The position numbers and the translations under genes are program-made. Positions 21,969-34,999 of a stretch of 64,000 bases of DNA are shown in pieces (positions within the stretch are counted from its first letter, which is position 1; every line of letters begins with the position of its first letter). This DNA comes from Microvelia longipes (lineage: Eukaryota; Arthropoda; Insecta; Hemiptera; Veliidae): the NCBI GenBank assembly GCA_018340805.1, contig JACMZG010001914.1, forward strand, positions 51,442,898-51,506,897, given 5' to 3'. A model generated the notes under the pieces. That model did no database searches. It was not told the origin of the DNA and worked only from the letters and a program-made list of their open reading frames with translations.

Positions 21969-23780
21969 TTAATCTGTAAACAGGCTTAATAGATAGCTGA
22001 ACAAAGATAACCTGTGGGCTACCTTATGGAAAGATTACCTTCCGAGTCCTCGCCAATAATCATTATCTAAACATCTTTTGCTAAGGGAATTTAATTAATA
22101 GAAAATAGTATTAAATTGTATAAGAGTTTATTTTTGTTGAAATAAAAAATACGAACATACAAACTAAAGCGCAAACATTTTGCTTTCAAAATAGAACAAA
22201 TTTAAATGAATCAACTATTTGTCAATGCCCCCATATAGTAACGACACTGTTTAGATAATGAGGGGCATATTATAGCCCTTATCTCCACTAAGTGCTGTTA
22301 ACTTAAAAAATGAAGACTTGTGACATTGCTTGGCAGAGACTTTCTACTATAAAGAGTTGTTACTAATATATTTAATTCTTATTATGAATATACAAAAAAA
22401 TGTCTAACATTGTTTAAATGAAAATATTATATTATATTATTATAACATTATTTACTTAATTATTAATTTAAAAATAAATCAGTAAGATAAACGACATAAA
22501 AATGTAAAACTTTTTTATACTGAATAACGCAAGAATGAAACTTTAATGACATTTAAATAATTTTTAGGTTATGATAAATGACAAGTAGATGTCGCCTTAG
22601 ACTAAATAATAGTCTTGACATGCTTGAAAACATGTTACAACATGACTAATGACTGTTTACATGCACTCTATGCACAAATTACAGGCATGTAGAACGTTGG
22701 AGTGCTCCCATATATTTACCTCTAAATATAATTATAATTAATCACTTTCAGGTCAGGGCTAAAGAATGAGTTTGTGCACGCTGACATCTGGGCGCTAGAG
22801 TTTTTTTGTCGGATGGCACTGGACTGGCCAGAGCGGTGAGCCTAGCTAGAGTCTGGTGATGCTAGAGGAACTGATGAGATTGGTGAGACTGGAAGGACGA
22901 GGTCAAGTGAGACTAATGTGATCAGAGGAGCTATCACGACTAGATGAACTAGGCACACTGTGACACTAGCCAGAGCAGTGAGTTTGGATAGAGTCTGGTT
23001 GGGCTAGATGAATTAGACTCAATGTGAACTAGTCATATGCGCCACCATATACGGAGGGGGTGCTACCTAGATGATTGGATGTGTTTAACCTCAGGGGTTA
23101 ATTAGTTGAGTGAGATTTGAGAGAGGGGAAAACGCTAAAATGACCCTACGGGTTTAAGCGTAAAAAAATAATCCATTTAATTCGAAGGAACAAATTATAA
23201 ATTATTATCACAAAGTATAAATTATAGTCACAAATTGTTATTCACATTGTTAATATACAATTTTGTTAATTAATAAACAATGGGGCTAAAACCCCGTTAA
23301 GTAGTAATTTTTTTTTGTTGGATCCCAAAATCTAATCAGTTGTTTTTCTCATAGAACTTGATTTTTGTGACAAGTTGCATTTAATTAGATCGTGTTTACA
23401 AAAGATGAGCACATCAATACAAAAATACACACAGACACTAATTTGTTTCATTTTGTTGAATTTATATTTTATTATGACAGATAAAATTGATATATAATTT
23501 TCATTATATTTAAAATACATCAGTTCATCTCCAGACGTCTCCACTGCCAATACCGAATACCAACAAGGGTTAGTTAGCTCTTAACTTACTTGATTACCAT
23601 TCACTTTTATACGAGCACTCAAATATGTGTACCATTTAATTTTATTTTATGAATTTACTGTGACGTATAAATACTTTGAATTTTAAACTTAATTAGTGTA
23701 ACAAAATTAAAAACAGACATAATAATACTTTAAATATAACTTTAATACAAATTCATTTAATTTTAAATTTAGAGATTCGA
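21969..23780. other. AT-rich DNA, no gene recognised; a diverged internal duplication
   Basis: Mostly featureless. At 22825-23035 a block with CCAGAGCGGTGAG, TAGAGTCTGGT and GCTAGAGGAACTGA is followed about 145 bp later by CCAGAGCAGTGAG, TAGAGTCTGGT, GCTAGATGAATTAGA, suggesting an old tandem duplication. GC is raised there. Confidence 0.4.
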
Positions 23781-23829
23781 GGACTGTATTTAACTTAGGT
23801 ATTTCAAATTCTGTTTATGTTATATATGC

Positions 23830-24430
23830 GCTTGCAATAGATATTCCATAAATATCCATGAATTTCCTCTATCTCTTGAGATTCGTTCTGGTAATTCTAT
23901 ATCATGATTTTCATTTTGATTTCTTAGTAAATTTTGATCATTAACTTGCTCGTCGTTTTCACTGTTATTATTATCATTGTTGTTAAGATTATCTATTCCA
24001 TTTCGATTATTATTCTGAATTTCTCTCTTCTTTTCATCATAAAATTTAAAAATTCAAGTTTGTCATTGTTATTATTTTTCGCAAGCGTCTTATTTAATAA
24101 ATAACTTCCCATTTTATTTTCAAAAAAATTAACGTTGCGAGATTCTATAATCTTATTTTTATGTATATCAAAAATCCTATACGCTCTCCTATTTCTAGAA
24201 TATTCTACAAAAATTCCACTATTTGTTTTTGTTTCAAACTTTTTACGATTTGATTTATTTATCCAAAATCGACATAAACAACCATACACTTTTAAAACTG
24301 AAACGCTAGGTTTAAACCCGGTGAATTTTTCTTGTGGTGTAACAATAAGATCGTTTGTTGGCGTCTTATTTTTCACAAATGTTGCTGTGCCTACGGCTTC
24401 AGCCCAAAACTTTACTGGTAACTAAGCACA
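23830..24430 (-). pseudogene. Ty1/Copia integrase C-terminal fragment (dead)
   Basis: Read on the minus strand, a frame from about 24425 shows the order typical of the C-terminal part of Copia integrase: FWAEAV, then KNKTPT, KVYGCLCRFWI (around 24290-24260), RKKFETKTNSGIFVEYS and AYRIFD with ESRNVNF. The frame then enters an Asn/Asp-rich linker and shifts by one base near 24020. The alternative frame continues through ELPERISRDRG to about 23830, as expected for the integrase-to-reverse-transcriptase linker. A TAG lies just upstream of the fragment and neither reverse transcriptase nor RNase H is seen, and no LTR was found nearby. It is a decayed 5'- and 3'-truncated piece. Host role: none expected. 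Confidence 0.85.
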
Positions 24431-24521
24431 TTTTTGGAATCTACAGGTGGCTGGTTTTTAGGGTAGTTTTTTGCTAATGTAATGCTTTCCTGGCCTTTCA
24501 AGAGGTAGGAGGCAGTATTAA

Positions 24522-24583
<62 letters not shown>

Positions 24584-24622
24584 TACATATACACACACAC
24601 ACACACACACACATTATATATA

Positions 24623-24684
<62 letters not shown>

Positions 24685-24687
24685 TAT

Positions 24688-24779
<92 letters not shown>
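24522..24779. repeat. Compound (TA)n/(CA)n microsatellite
   Basis: TA, CA, TA, CA and TA blocks in turn over about 260 bp. Open frames here are artefacts. Confidence 0.95.
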
Positions 24780-24782
<3 letters not shown>

Positions 24783-25639
24783 GTAAAAATTATGGATAGA
24801 CTTTCTGCTTACACTGCTAGCTCAGATGTGGGAAAATACCTCCCTAAGGCCTTTAGGTGGCCTCGTTTATATATTTTGACACACTCACTCGAGGAGCCGA
24901 TGCCCTCTGTCTTTAGCAACTCGCTGGACAAGCAAAAGTGCTGACGCAAAAAGAATATTTGGCCACTTAGATATTTATAACACTTAAATAATATTACTGA
25001 GCTTGAATGAGGAGAAGCGTTTGGTAAAATTTAACACCAATTTTAACCTTTACACAATTACAGATTCCCAGACATTTATGAATGGAATTATAAGGTTGTA
25101 TTGCATCCAGCGCGTCTGAGATTCATTAAAAATAAATATGAAGAGATAAAAATAAAACAAGATGCATCATAGTTGGCTTGAGACCAAAACAATATGAGAC
25201 CGCTTGGATTTAGTCAGCGGGAAGGCCAGTACGCGAGACAACACAATCAAGTTTCGCGTAGCGATAGCTGATTTCTGATAGCTGATTTCTTAAACTTTTA
25301 AGAAATCAAGCCTAACGTTTATACAGATTGCAGGGAAAAAATAAGATCAAGATAAACCAACCAAGTTACGGATTGCATCAACAGACTAAAAAAGAGGCCA
25401 AAACAAAATAAATCAACCCTATCTTTTAGGCATAATTATAGGTTGCTGCAATGTGAAGTGGTATATATATATATAAACTAATAACAAGTCTCTTCACACT
25501 AACTGTTTTTATTACAAACAAGAGGCCGACTTTCGACCACTTCTGGCCATCCTCAGTCTAGACAACAGTAAAATTACACAATTTAAAAACTAGAAAACAA
25601 TAAAATAACTAATAAATAAAATCGTAAGAAGGCAGAGTA

Positions 25640-25895
25640 AAATGAAGAATTAACTGAAATAATTAATACATAAACCAATAAATAAATTAAATAAATAAAA
25701 TAAATAAATTAATAAAAAAATAAATTAAATAAAAAATTAAATAAATAAAATAAAATAAATTAAATAAATAAAAATAAATTAAATTAAATTAAATAAATAA
25801 AAATAAATAAATTAAATAAATAAATAAAATAAATAAATTAATAAATTAAATAAAATAAATTAATTAATAAATAAATACATAAATGGAAGGTTAAA
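25640..25895. repeat. (AAAT)n-type low-complexity array
   Basis: AATAAATA and TTAAATAAAT tetranucleotide-like repeats with frequent slips. The flanking 24780-25640 has no recognised gene. Confidence 0.85.
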
Positions 25896-26082
25896 AAATG
25901 ATGAAATCAATAAAATAAAACAACTATCTTTTAGGTGTACTAACCGTTGGTGCAGTAATAGTTGATATCAGGAAAGGCATGCGCGCAAGGCTTACTCAGG
26001 AAACGCTAGAGCGCAAGTAAACAATTTTAAGGCAATACCTAGAGTTACAATTTGTGGCACAAAAGGATTGAATGTCTTCGTT

Positions 26083-26475
26083 GGTTATGTTTGGCTTCAT
26101 TAAAAGCTTTTATGCAAGCAAAACAAATTAAATATTATTCCCATGCTATAGTTCGCTACAGTAAAAGCCTGTCTGTAATACAATGAAATTAAACATTCAC
26201 TTGGTTACAGTAGAACCCTCTATGCACGTGCAAGACAAACATCCCCGGTTATAGTTTCTCTACAAGAGACGCTTGCTTGCAAGACAAACAATTCGAACAA
26301 CCCCGGCTTTATAGCTAGCTTTAGTAGACGCCTCTATGCAAGACAAACAAATTAAACATCCCCAGGTCAAAGTTGGCTTCAATAGACGCTTCTATGCAAG
26401 CGAAACAAATGAAACGTTGACAGGTTATAGTTGGCTGCAGTAGATGTCCGCCTCCAAGACAAACACATGACACGC
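26083..26475. repeat. Diverged ~58-bp minisatellite, about seven units
   Basis: Units begin GGTTATAGTTGGCT or a variant, go through AGTAGACGCCTCTATGCAAG and end ACAAACAAATTAAACATCCCC. They start near 26083, 26145, 26203, 26247, 26305, 26363 and 26421. Divergence between units is high, so the array is old or under-homogenised. Confidence 0.7.
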
Positions 26476-27356
26476 CTCGCCTCTAACCTTGGCATTCCGG
26501 GACGTCACCCTCACTCTCATAACTCTCCAGTGACATCTTTCTCTAACTACCTCACAAATGTGTCAACTAATCTGGTTAATCAATAAACAAATAAAAAACC
26601 CTACTGCTATCATCACTTTCCTCGGGTTTGATTCAGATTACTGTTTAATTTGATTTTATACTCGTATTTCTATAATCTCACCTATATACCTACATATATC
26701 TAAACAGTTCATTGAGTTCACAAACCAATAGATTGTCTAAGACGTCATTGTTGCACAGACACTTCTATTTATTCTCTATCTTCTTTTTCTTCCCTTTAAA
26801 TAGTTTTTACTTCAACTTTTTTTTATTATTCTTACTAGGCCTTTGTATCATTATGAAGAGGCCTGTTTTTGAAAATTCTTTGATGTCCAAACAATTTGCA
26901 ATTCCAAAAGATTACCGAGATCTCTCAAAAATTTGCTTCGCAACGGTATTTCGGATTAAGAGAATATACTGGAACAGACCAATGCCAATGGGGCACTCTT
27001 TTTTAGGAAAATTTGTGATTGTCCCAAATTACAAATTAAGCCTAATTTTGTTATCAGCCTTTTGTCTTGCTACTCTTTAAAACTAGACGGATTGAGAACT
27101 GTCTAGTTATAAGAACTAGTTTACAGGAATAGTCCGTCTAGTTCTTCTACCTTAAGGGTCTTTTGACAGAACAGAACAAGACGATCTAGGAACCGTCTAG
27201 TTATGTTAAAAGTTTGATTTAGACTAAAATGTTCACGAGATTTATACGAATCTTAAAAGGCATATAATCCAGGTTATTTCATTAAAAGATTACCAAAGTA
27301 ATTAGCGTTTAAACCAAGTTTAAACTGCATAATTTGTAGCAGAAGAGAGTATAAAA
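26476..27356. other. No gene recognised
   Basis: A 122-codon frame at 26712-27080 has a Phe/Leu-rich hydrophobic stretch near residues 15-50 that comes from T-rich DNA; no family resemblance. At 27080-27205 the sequence GTCTAGTT recurs four times in both orientations. Confidence 0.3.
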
Positions 27357-27462
27357 AATCGGGTACGGTACCACGGATTTAGGTACTCGGACAGTTTTAC
27401 TACATATACATACGGATTTCAACCGATTTACACACTCGAATTGGATGAGGAAAAGTAAAATG
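27357..27462 (-). mobile_element. H1 internal-deletion derivative (~105 bp)
   Basis: Both H1 ends are present within about 105 bp: AAATCGGGTACGGTACC (hairpin end) at 27357-27373 and GGATGAGGAAAAGTAAAA (5' end, reversed) at 27446-27463. Nearly all of the interior is gone. Confidence 0.6.
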
Positions 27463-27902
27463 ATAAAAATACAAATAATTATCAAATAGTTCAAAAATCT
27501 GATATTATCCTTGATTTACAAAAATTATTTTTAAGAAGACTTTAATTTAAAGAGGCAGAAATAATTTGACGATTTGGACTATTTCACTTTATTTTATTTA
27601 ACTCACTTTCAGTAAACTATTAGATCGGTCACCTCAACAATAATTAAATTATAGTCAACCTCATTGTAAGCAAAGACGGAAAGACAAAGAGAGAGAGGAA
27701 TATAGATTAAAGACTAGTAAGAACAACTTGATGCGATAAAAGTAGTTAGAGAGAGGCGCTCTTTTACACAGGAATAATGTATAGTGTATTTCAAAACTTT
27801 AGATCACAAGTATACACCATGAATAATGCATGTACTTAGATTCTAGCTAAAAGATCTGCAGTTGTAATGGTGAAATACAGACTATTACAGTGACCCTCAC
27901 GA

Positions 27903-27903
27903 G

Positions 27904-27951
<48 letters not shown>

Positions 27952-27961
27952 AGAGAGAGAG
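27903..27961. repeat. (GA)n microsatellite
   Basis: GAGA repeats with AGGAG interruptions on the plus strand. Ser/Leu-rich minus-strand frames over it are artefacts. Confidence 0.9.
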
Positions 27962-28606
27962 TAAATTTTGGAATCTAGAGAGTGAAAATTGGGAAAACAA
28001 GTACCCGAATATGTTAGAGACAGAGTAGAGAGGTTTACATGACAAATAGGCCAAACCACTCAGCACACGACTCGCTACGCTACGAGTTTCCAAGTAGTCT
28101 TGAATTTATCATGGTTTATGTTTAGTCAGTTCAAAATTAGTTAAAATGCCAAAGTTGAGCAAACTTCCTATTTCAAATTCAAACTGAAAGTATAGTCCAG
28201 CGAAATCAACTTTTTCGTGTTCAGGAACCTCTGAAATGGATTCGAGTTATACTAGCATATAAAAATCCCGCCTTGCTACCTACTTCATAAGAGACTTTTT
28301 ATTAAGCAACTTCGCTTAATTAGTTAGTCGGATTAATACGCTTAAAATACCATTCATTCTAATTGACACTAAAAGGATCAAGTTATAGATGAAGAATTAA
28401 TGAAGTAATTGGAAAATAGCTAAGTTAAGTTTTTTAAACTTAATAGATCCATCCTAATTTTTTGTGATTGGATAATAAATTACATGAATGTAACTTATAA
28501 CTAGATTTCCAAAGGGGGAAAAAATGAGCTGATAACAGGTATTTTGATTTTGAGATCTGTAGGTGCTAAAACGTAGACACTTAATGAGAAAAGTTGGATA
28601 TAACAT

Positions 28607-28690
28607 TTTTACTTTTCCTCATTTATAACGTAGGTATACAGGAAAAGTATATTGTTTGCGAAAAAAATGCGAAAACCGATTTTTGCTTCA
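28607..28690 (+). mobile_element. H1 5'-end fragment
   Basis: TTTTTACTTTTCCTCATTTA, ACGTAGGTATACAGGAAAAG and TTGTTTGCGAAAAAAAT match the first 80 bases of H1, including the hairpin. Confidence 0.7.
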
Positions 28691-29459
28691 CCCTCCTGTT
28701 ACAGGATAAAGAGAAACAACAAAAGAAAAGCATCTTTGGAATCTAGGTGAAAAAATAAATCGATCTCTCGAAACATTATCTCATTTTCTTTTAAATATTA
28801 AATAAAATCATTAACAAGAAAACAAGAACAGAAAGAAGAAAGAAAATTGTCTCCCATGTCTAAAGGGAATTAATTAATAAAAGTAAAGTATAGGTTAACA
28901 TTGAATACACAAAAACCAACACGTCTCTCCACAAAAGATGAACAATGAACTTTTATATGAGGCAACAATATTAATGCTGGTAAAGCTACATATTTCAGTT
29001 TAGCTAAGGGAGAATTTACGACTTTCATAGCAGGGAACCAAATTAGTTCTCAAGTTTTGTACTTATTAGAGTTACCTAGCTCTGTCATGTCTAATTTATA
29101 GTTATTTACGGAACAAGGAATCATATCATGTCTTCCCGCTTAAGGTCCAGTTATCTTTGCAAGAAAAAACTGCTTCACTCACGAGGCAGTTTGGCAGAGG
29201 TAAATTAGTCAATTCCCGAGGCCGTTAGACCGATTTTATAAATTAAATAATAGCTCCCGAGGCTCGCCAAGGGAGTTTCACTTCACTTTTGTTTCCTGAG
29301 ACATAGTTGAGTAAAAATAAACCCAGAGCGAGAACGATTTGAACCTTGTTGTATATTAAATTTTATCTTCGACGCGTGGCTATATTATTTTATATTTTCA
29401 AACTCAAACTCTATTAAAAAGACTGGTAAGTCAATAACATGTGACTTATTTCCCTTATT

Positions 29460-29744
29460 ATACCATAGAGATGCATACTAGAGGGGCCATAGCCTCTCAA
29501 TACATTAAGAGTCCTGAAACATCATTTTAGGGCTCTCAGGGGCTCTGTGTAACCTCAATAAAACCTCTTCTAAGAGTAAGTTAAGGTTATAAAAAATCAA
29601 TTTTTTTCGGATTCCTTCCTGCACAATGTTTGTGTTTTGATTCAACGTTCTACTGTATAATTCACTGTAATTTTGTTCAGTTCATTCGATTTTGATAGTC
29701 GAATGTGGTCAGGTTACTTTTTCGATGTTTCAAAATTTTTTTTT
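29460..29744 (+). repeat. R6 dispersed repeat, copy 2
   Basis: Homologous to 6520-6805 (GCTCTCAGGGGCTCTGTGTA, AACCTCTTCTAAGAGT, GTTAAGGTTATAA, GTGGTCAGGTTACTTTTTCG). It joins the F1 copy at 29745 without a gap. Confidence 0.6.
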
Positions 29745-30290
29745 AGCCAGGACTAAAAAAGTGACTCATTTTGTACTACTTCAAACCAAATTACTCTAAA
29801 ATTATGCCTTAAATTATGAAGGAAAAACATAGTCTGCCTATCCAGAGTGGAGCCTTTCATATGAATGCGCTCACTCAAAATTTTATAAAATGCACTAACC
29901 TTATTTACTTTATGCAAATTTACTTTACTGTATGCAAAACATAAAGAGAACTTTTTTAAAGATGACCAAAATGTCCAATAAAGCGAGTGTTCTATCATCA
30001 AAATCTGATAACTACAACTAAAGTTATGGCTCTTCCAAAAATACTAAAAAATGGTTTATTTATGCGAATTTCTTTGAAAAAAGATCGACTCTGTGCATTT
30101 GTTTAGTCATTTAACAAATGTCATAACTTTAGTTGCAGTAATTCAATTTTGACGAAAAAACACTCGTTTGATAGTAAATTTTATCAGCTTTAAAAATGTA
30201 CTTTGCATGTTTTGCACACAACGTACAGGGAACCACTTATTGCACGAAAGCGGGATTTTCAAATATTTTGAGCGAGCGCTTTTTACACCT
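29745..30290. mobile_element. F1 palindromic element, copy 2 (right end damaged)
   Basis: GCCAGGACTAAAAAAGTGAC, CTCATTTTGTACTACTTC, ACATAGTCTGCCTATCCAG and ATAACTACAACTAAAG on the left are mirrored by GTCATAACTTTAGTTGCAG and GGGAACCACTTATTGCACG, TATTTTGAGCGAGCGC on the right. The far right ~100 bp, with the AGGCAGACTATG part, is lost. Confidence 0.65.
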
Positions 30291-30573
30291 AAGAAAGAGA
30301 TTTTCTTACTCTTCTAGCGACATATGAGCAGCTATTTTCGATACAAGGAGTAGATATAAAAATGTCCAGAGTAGTATAATTATTTCACGGCCATGTAGTA
30401 CTAAGACTACGAACAATAACAGGACGGGTCAACGATCCCCTAGTCGTGGGACCACCAGACACTTGCCAAAAATATGTAATACATTCATTTATTTTCCCTG
30501 TACTGTCAAATCGTCTTTTAAACTATAAAATAAAACAAGGGGGCGTCAGCGCTGAGTATCCTTCGCATATCAT

Positions 30574-30788
<215 letters not shown>

Positions 30789-31316
30789 TCCCCTTGGCCT
30801 ATATTAGATTCTCATATAACTAGTTTATATCAGTGGCATACTGCCACGACATGTGCGAATTTTTAAATGCATATATCCAAAACCGTGAATTTTTACATTG
30901 TTATATGTCATTAATTTAGAGTAATACTACTATTAATTAAAAATATAAAACATTAAAAACTTGACAACATGACGAGATCTACAATTTGCATCCAGTTAAG
31001 AATGGCTAATTCGTATTTTGAAACAGCAATCGACAGGATAAAGGAAATACTTGTTATGAATTGATAAGTAGTATACTCTACCTGAGTATTATACTCAGAT
31101 ACTTGTTATACACTAGTATAACATGGTTTTCGTTAGTCAATCAACTCATGTGCATGACACATAAACACTGTACTGTACTCATATCAAAGCAGTTACGTGA
31201 CGTGACTTCCAGCCTAATCATAACACTCCCTAATTTGTTTCTCTCATTATATTTAAGCCTACAACATTTCATACCAAAACTTCATTTTCCATACACGCGT
31301 TGCTTCCTTGTCTACA

Positions 31317-31352
31317 TATATATATATATATATATATAATATAATATATTAT
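31317..31352. repeat. (TA)n microsatellite
   Basis: Short TA run with slips. Confidence 0.9.
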
Positions 31353-31491
31353 ATATTTAAATTATAGACATGTATATAAAACCAGCATATTATTTCAGTT
31401 ATTGTTCTGTAGATGGCCAAAAGACAAAATACATTTTATACATATAGTATGTTACATATATTACATAATACATGTAATATATAAATAAATG

Positions 31492-31494
<3 letters not shown>

Positions 31495-31536
<42 letters not shown>

Positions 31537-31550
31537 TATATATATACATA
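31495..31550. repeat. (TA)n microsatellite
   Basis: TA run with one slip; flanks contain TACAT/ATGTA inverted motifs. 31560-32100 shows no gene. Confidence 0.9.
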
Positions 31551-32104
31551 TTATTGTCCTTTTTATTATAGGACTTAATTTAATCGTATTCAATAAAAAA
31601 ATAAATAAAAGTTCAAGTAACTAAACCTGGTTTAGTCTTTTAATGTGCAGACTAAAGTACCCACGGATGCTAAAGAAAACTTTACCTGAAAATAATGACT
31701 GAATTTTGTATTATTTAACACAAAGAGAGGTGTATTTAATGGGAACCCAAAGTTATTAGGAAAGGTTTAATTCAATGTATTTAGGAAGGTAGTGCAGGTA
31801 AGATGTGGGTGGTCTTAGGTACATGAATGATTCATTCTACTCAGTATCTCAGGTACACCGGGCCACTTAAGTGAAAGTCAAGTAGATCAAGTACTCTTAC
31901 AAATTGTAAACACATTAACTTATCACGATTTTATTAGAATACGTTTGTTTACATTTGTATTTCATTGTTTCATAAAAAGATTTTTTTTTATTTGATAAAA
32001 TTATAAAACTTGATACATGGGTTTGTAAAATAGAAGAAAGTAAGAAAAAATTAAGCTATGCCCCGACGAATTCGATCGCGGCATTTTTCAAACAGATGTT
32101 TTTA

Positions 32105-32911
32105 AAAATCGGGTACGGGGTACCTCGGAACTTTTACTCATTACATCAGATTCGCTACGCTCGTCCTCTCTGCTTCGGACTCGCTTCGCTCGTCCTCAAA
32201 AATAAAATTCGCTAAATTTATAATGCAACATGTCTTTGGACTCGCTTCGCTCGTCTTCAGATAGTAAATGCATCCGTATCATTCTCAGCAGTGACCCATA
32301 AAGCACTGACCACGCTCAATGCTCTTTAATTATTATGATCCAATAAAAATCATAGATGTACTTGTCGTCTTGAAACAAAACTCAATGTACTTATTTATTA
32401 GGTAAAAATATACATTTGTACTAAATTTAAACTCGATTAGACCATTTTTCATTTTTTTCCAATTTTTAAAAAACGTACACAAGTCACTTAATAAAAATTT
32501 AAGTAATGCTGATAAAAATGGTGAAACTTGGCACATATGTTAGTCTTATTTAAAGTCACATGCGTGCTAAATGTCAATCTGGTCGCATCATTTTTCCGCG
32601 TTTTATGATTTTTTGAAATATCACTGAGTCATTATTGCTGGTAAATGACGTTATAAAAAATATTTTCCAATTAGCACAACTACAGCCGTAGACTAATTTT
32701 TGTACAACATTTGAACTCTCTAGCATAAATACACTGGGCGCTACAATGACAACAGACACATACACACACATACAAACAGACTTTGCGAAAACCACACAGG
32801 AGGCATTAATAACGCCTAAAATGGATAATTCCGGTTTCATCCCGGTTTCGGATTGTTTGCAAACACAGTACTTTTACAATATACCTACGGTATAAATGAG
32901 GAAAAGTAAAA
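32105..32911 (-). mobile_element. H1: second full-length copy
   Basis: Reversed relative to 5165-5956. Hairpin GGTAC-GGG-GTACC at 32112-32124, then AACTTTTACTCATTAC (subterminal repeat with one mismatch), two TCGCTTCGCTCGTC motifs, TTAATAAAAATTTAAGTAATG, GATCGCATCATTTTTCCGCG-like sequence at 32580, ACACATACACACACATAC, and AATGAGGAAAAGT at 32895-32907. Length matches the other full copy (about 800 bp), which supports the boundaries. Confidence 0.75.
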
Positions 32912-33269
32912 AGCAAATAATTATCATCCTATTTGATTTTAGAAACAAGATGATTTTTTAGGCATCAGAAAAAGAAATGAGAACCTTGTAATTGCTACTT
33001 CGTCATTTTTTAAATGGAATATTATTTTATTGTGTTATATACCACTATTGGTATATTCCCTACAAACTGAATAAGTGGAACATATCCATTCATTTCCAAT
33101 GAATGGAATGAAAAACTCTTTTAGAAAGGATTAAATGTAGAGATTTCATTTCTCGAGAAACTTAATATATTTCATATCTATAATTACACGATCAGGCTCG
33201 TATTAGAAGGTAAAACTGATTCCGCTTTAGATTGGAATCATTCAACGGAATCAAATGATTTTGTCAGAA

Positions 33270-33790
33270 TGTTAACCGTAAAGTAGTAGTAGTATATGTG
33301 GTAAAGTAGTAGTAGTAGTAAAGTGGTATATTTTTGATGGTAAATTTGGGTTCTATGGGTCAAAACTAAACTGTTTTACTCTTGATGTTTTTTCGCTAAA
33401 CCTAATAGTTTGGCAGAAATTCGGCAGCAAAGATCAGAAATTTTCAAAACGTCATCGTAAATAACTGCTTAATTTGGCGATTATAGAAAAAATGCAAGAG
33501 TAAAAAATATTTTATTTTTAGCTAAAAATAAGATATTTCTACTCTTATAACATAGTATTATAGTACATACTATTATAATATGGTATTATAGTAGAAATAC
33601 TAGATAGGAAGGAATCATTGATGGTATCATTGATGGTACTTGTCGCCAAGGAGTTATGGTATTTTAGTATGAATACTAGTAGGCAATGAATTATTAATGG
33701 TATTATACAAGGAAAACTAGTCGTTAAGAAATTATTGTTGACAATTAATGATGGAATAATTGGTCAATACTACTAAAGGGGTTTATATGC
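33270..33790. repeat. GTA-triplet tract and degenerate tandem repeats
   Basis: AGTAGTAGTAGTA tracts at 33283-33325. Then TATGGTATTATAGTAG, ATTGATGGTATCATTGATGG and TTATGGTATTTTAGTATG-type units recur at loose ~70-80 bp spacing to about 33780. 33790-34440 has no recognised gene. Confidence 0.5.
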
Positions 33791-34446
33791 CATTTGGGCG
33801 TACAAATAATGAATTTCATTGTTAAGCTAAAGCCCTAAGGAAGCAAATAAAAAGGGGCTCGAATAACGTCTACATTTTGTTGTAGAACAAGTGGTTTCCC
33901 GCAAGTAACCCCAACCCTTACTCAGATAGATTCAGCCTAAAAAACCCTAAAACGTTGGAAGCATCGATGCTTAATATCTTTCTCCAGCTTTTTAGAAGGA
34001 TAAAACCGTATAAGAAAACCCCCGACCAATAAACCTGAAGGCAATTGTCCAAAAATCGATCCTTTCACTAAGAGAACTAGCAGAAGGAATCAGAAACGGA
34101 TCATTGCACAAAATACTTATTAGAAAAAAAGAAAAATACTTTTTCCCAAAGATACCCAACCCGAGTAAGAGATTCGTTAGCGGCCATTTTATCTTTAGAA
34201 TTTCCCGCCAATATATGCTTACTTCTTTTGTTGAAAGATTGATAAAAAAAGTTATAGTTAATATTTCTTTTCAATTTTCCTAAAAGATTAGAAAGTATTG
34301 TTCATTTTTCAATTTTCTTCGACTGGTATAAAATGCTTTTACGGAAATATGATGAAATAGCATTAATAAAGGTTTAAAGATATGTCTTGATATTGAGACA
34401 GCATTGGTGGTCCAGCCAGAGTCATGAGCCATCAAATTTAGAGCTT

Positions 34447-34925
34447 AGTGATAGTAATGTAAAATGGGGAGAGGTGAGATGAGCAAGTAAGCCACGATGT
34501 TGGGGTCCTTTTGATAACTCCTCAAGATAAAAGGTAGTGTTCTAAGTTATGAGTCAGGCATTTTAGCGTCTAATCCATAGAAGGTACGTACTTCACTACA
34601 ACTTCAACAAGAAACAACAGTGCTCTACGGCTAGACCATAGACTAAGCCTTTGTTTTCACTGGAAAAGCGAAAAAATTGTATAAGACACTATTGAAGGTC
34701 TTAAGTGTTACCTAAAACTAGATTTAATTAGAGTTAAGTACCAGAAAACTCATGGGCTCAAAACCATCGGCTTAACGTCTCTTTCTTAGACTGGCGCATG
34801 AAAGGATTTCCATCCCTCGCAAAACATTTTTAGAGGTTCCGCCGGAATCGAACCCGGACTGTCTGAGTGGTAGGCACTTGTCCTAACCATTACACCACTG
34901 GACTTCACCAGTAGTCTAATGAGTA
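34447..34925 (-). mobile_element. S2: tRNA-derived SINE, copy 1
   Basis: The 5' head lies at the high-coordinate end. On the minus strand it has an A-box-like TGGTGTAATGGTTAGGAC and B-box GGGTTCGATTCC (reverse of 34844-34855). The T stem does not pair fully (G-G and C-C oppositions), so it is not a working tRNA. Downstream, the minus strand carries GGAAATCCTTTCATGCGCC, GACGTTAAGCC and other blocks shared with 35921-36408. A shared central domain in SINEs is well known, but I cannot assign which one this is. Confidence 0.75.
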
Positions 34926-34999
34926 AGTAGCCACTATTAAATAAGTATTTTGAAAATCGTAATTTTTAGGGGATTCTACTCTACTTTGGTGATATATAT

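Noticed and set aside
26712..27080. 122-codon plus-strand frame with a hydrophobic segment
   Set aside because: The hydrophobic part comes from a T-rich tract; the rest matches no family I know.
34835..34912. Possible tRNA gene on the minus strand
   Set aside because: Promoter boxes are good but the T stem mispairs, and a ~400-bp body shared with 35921-36408 shows that it is the head of a SINE.
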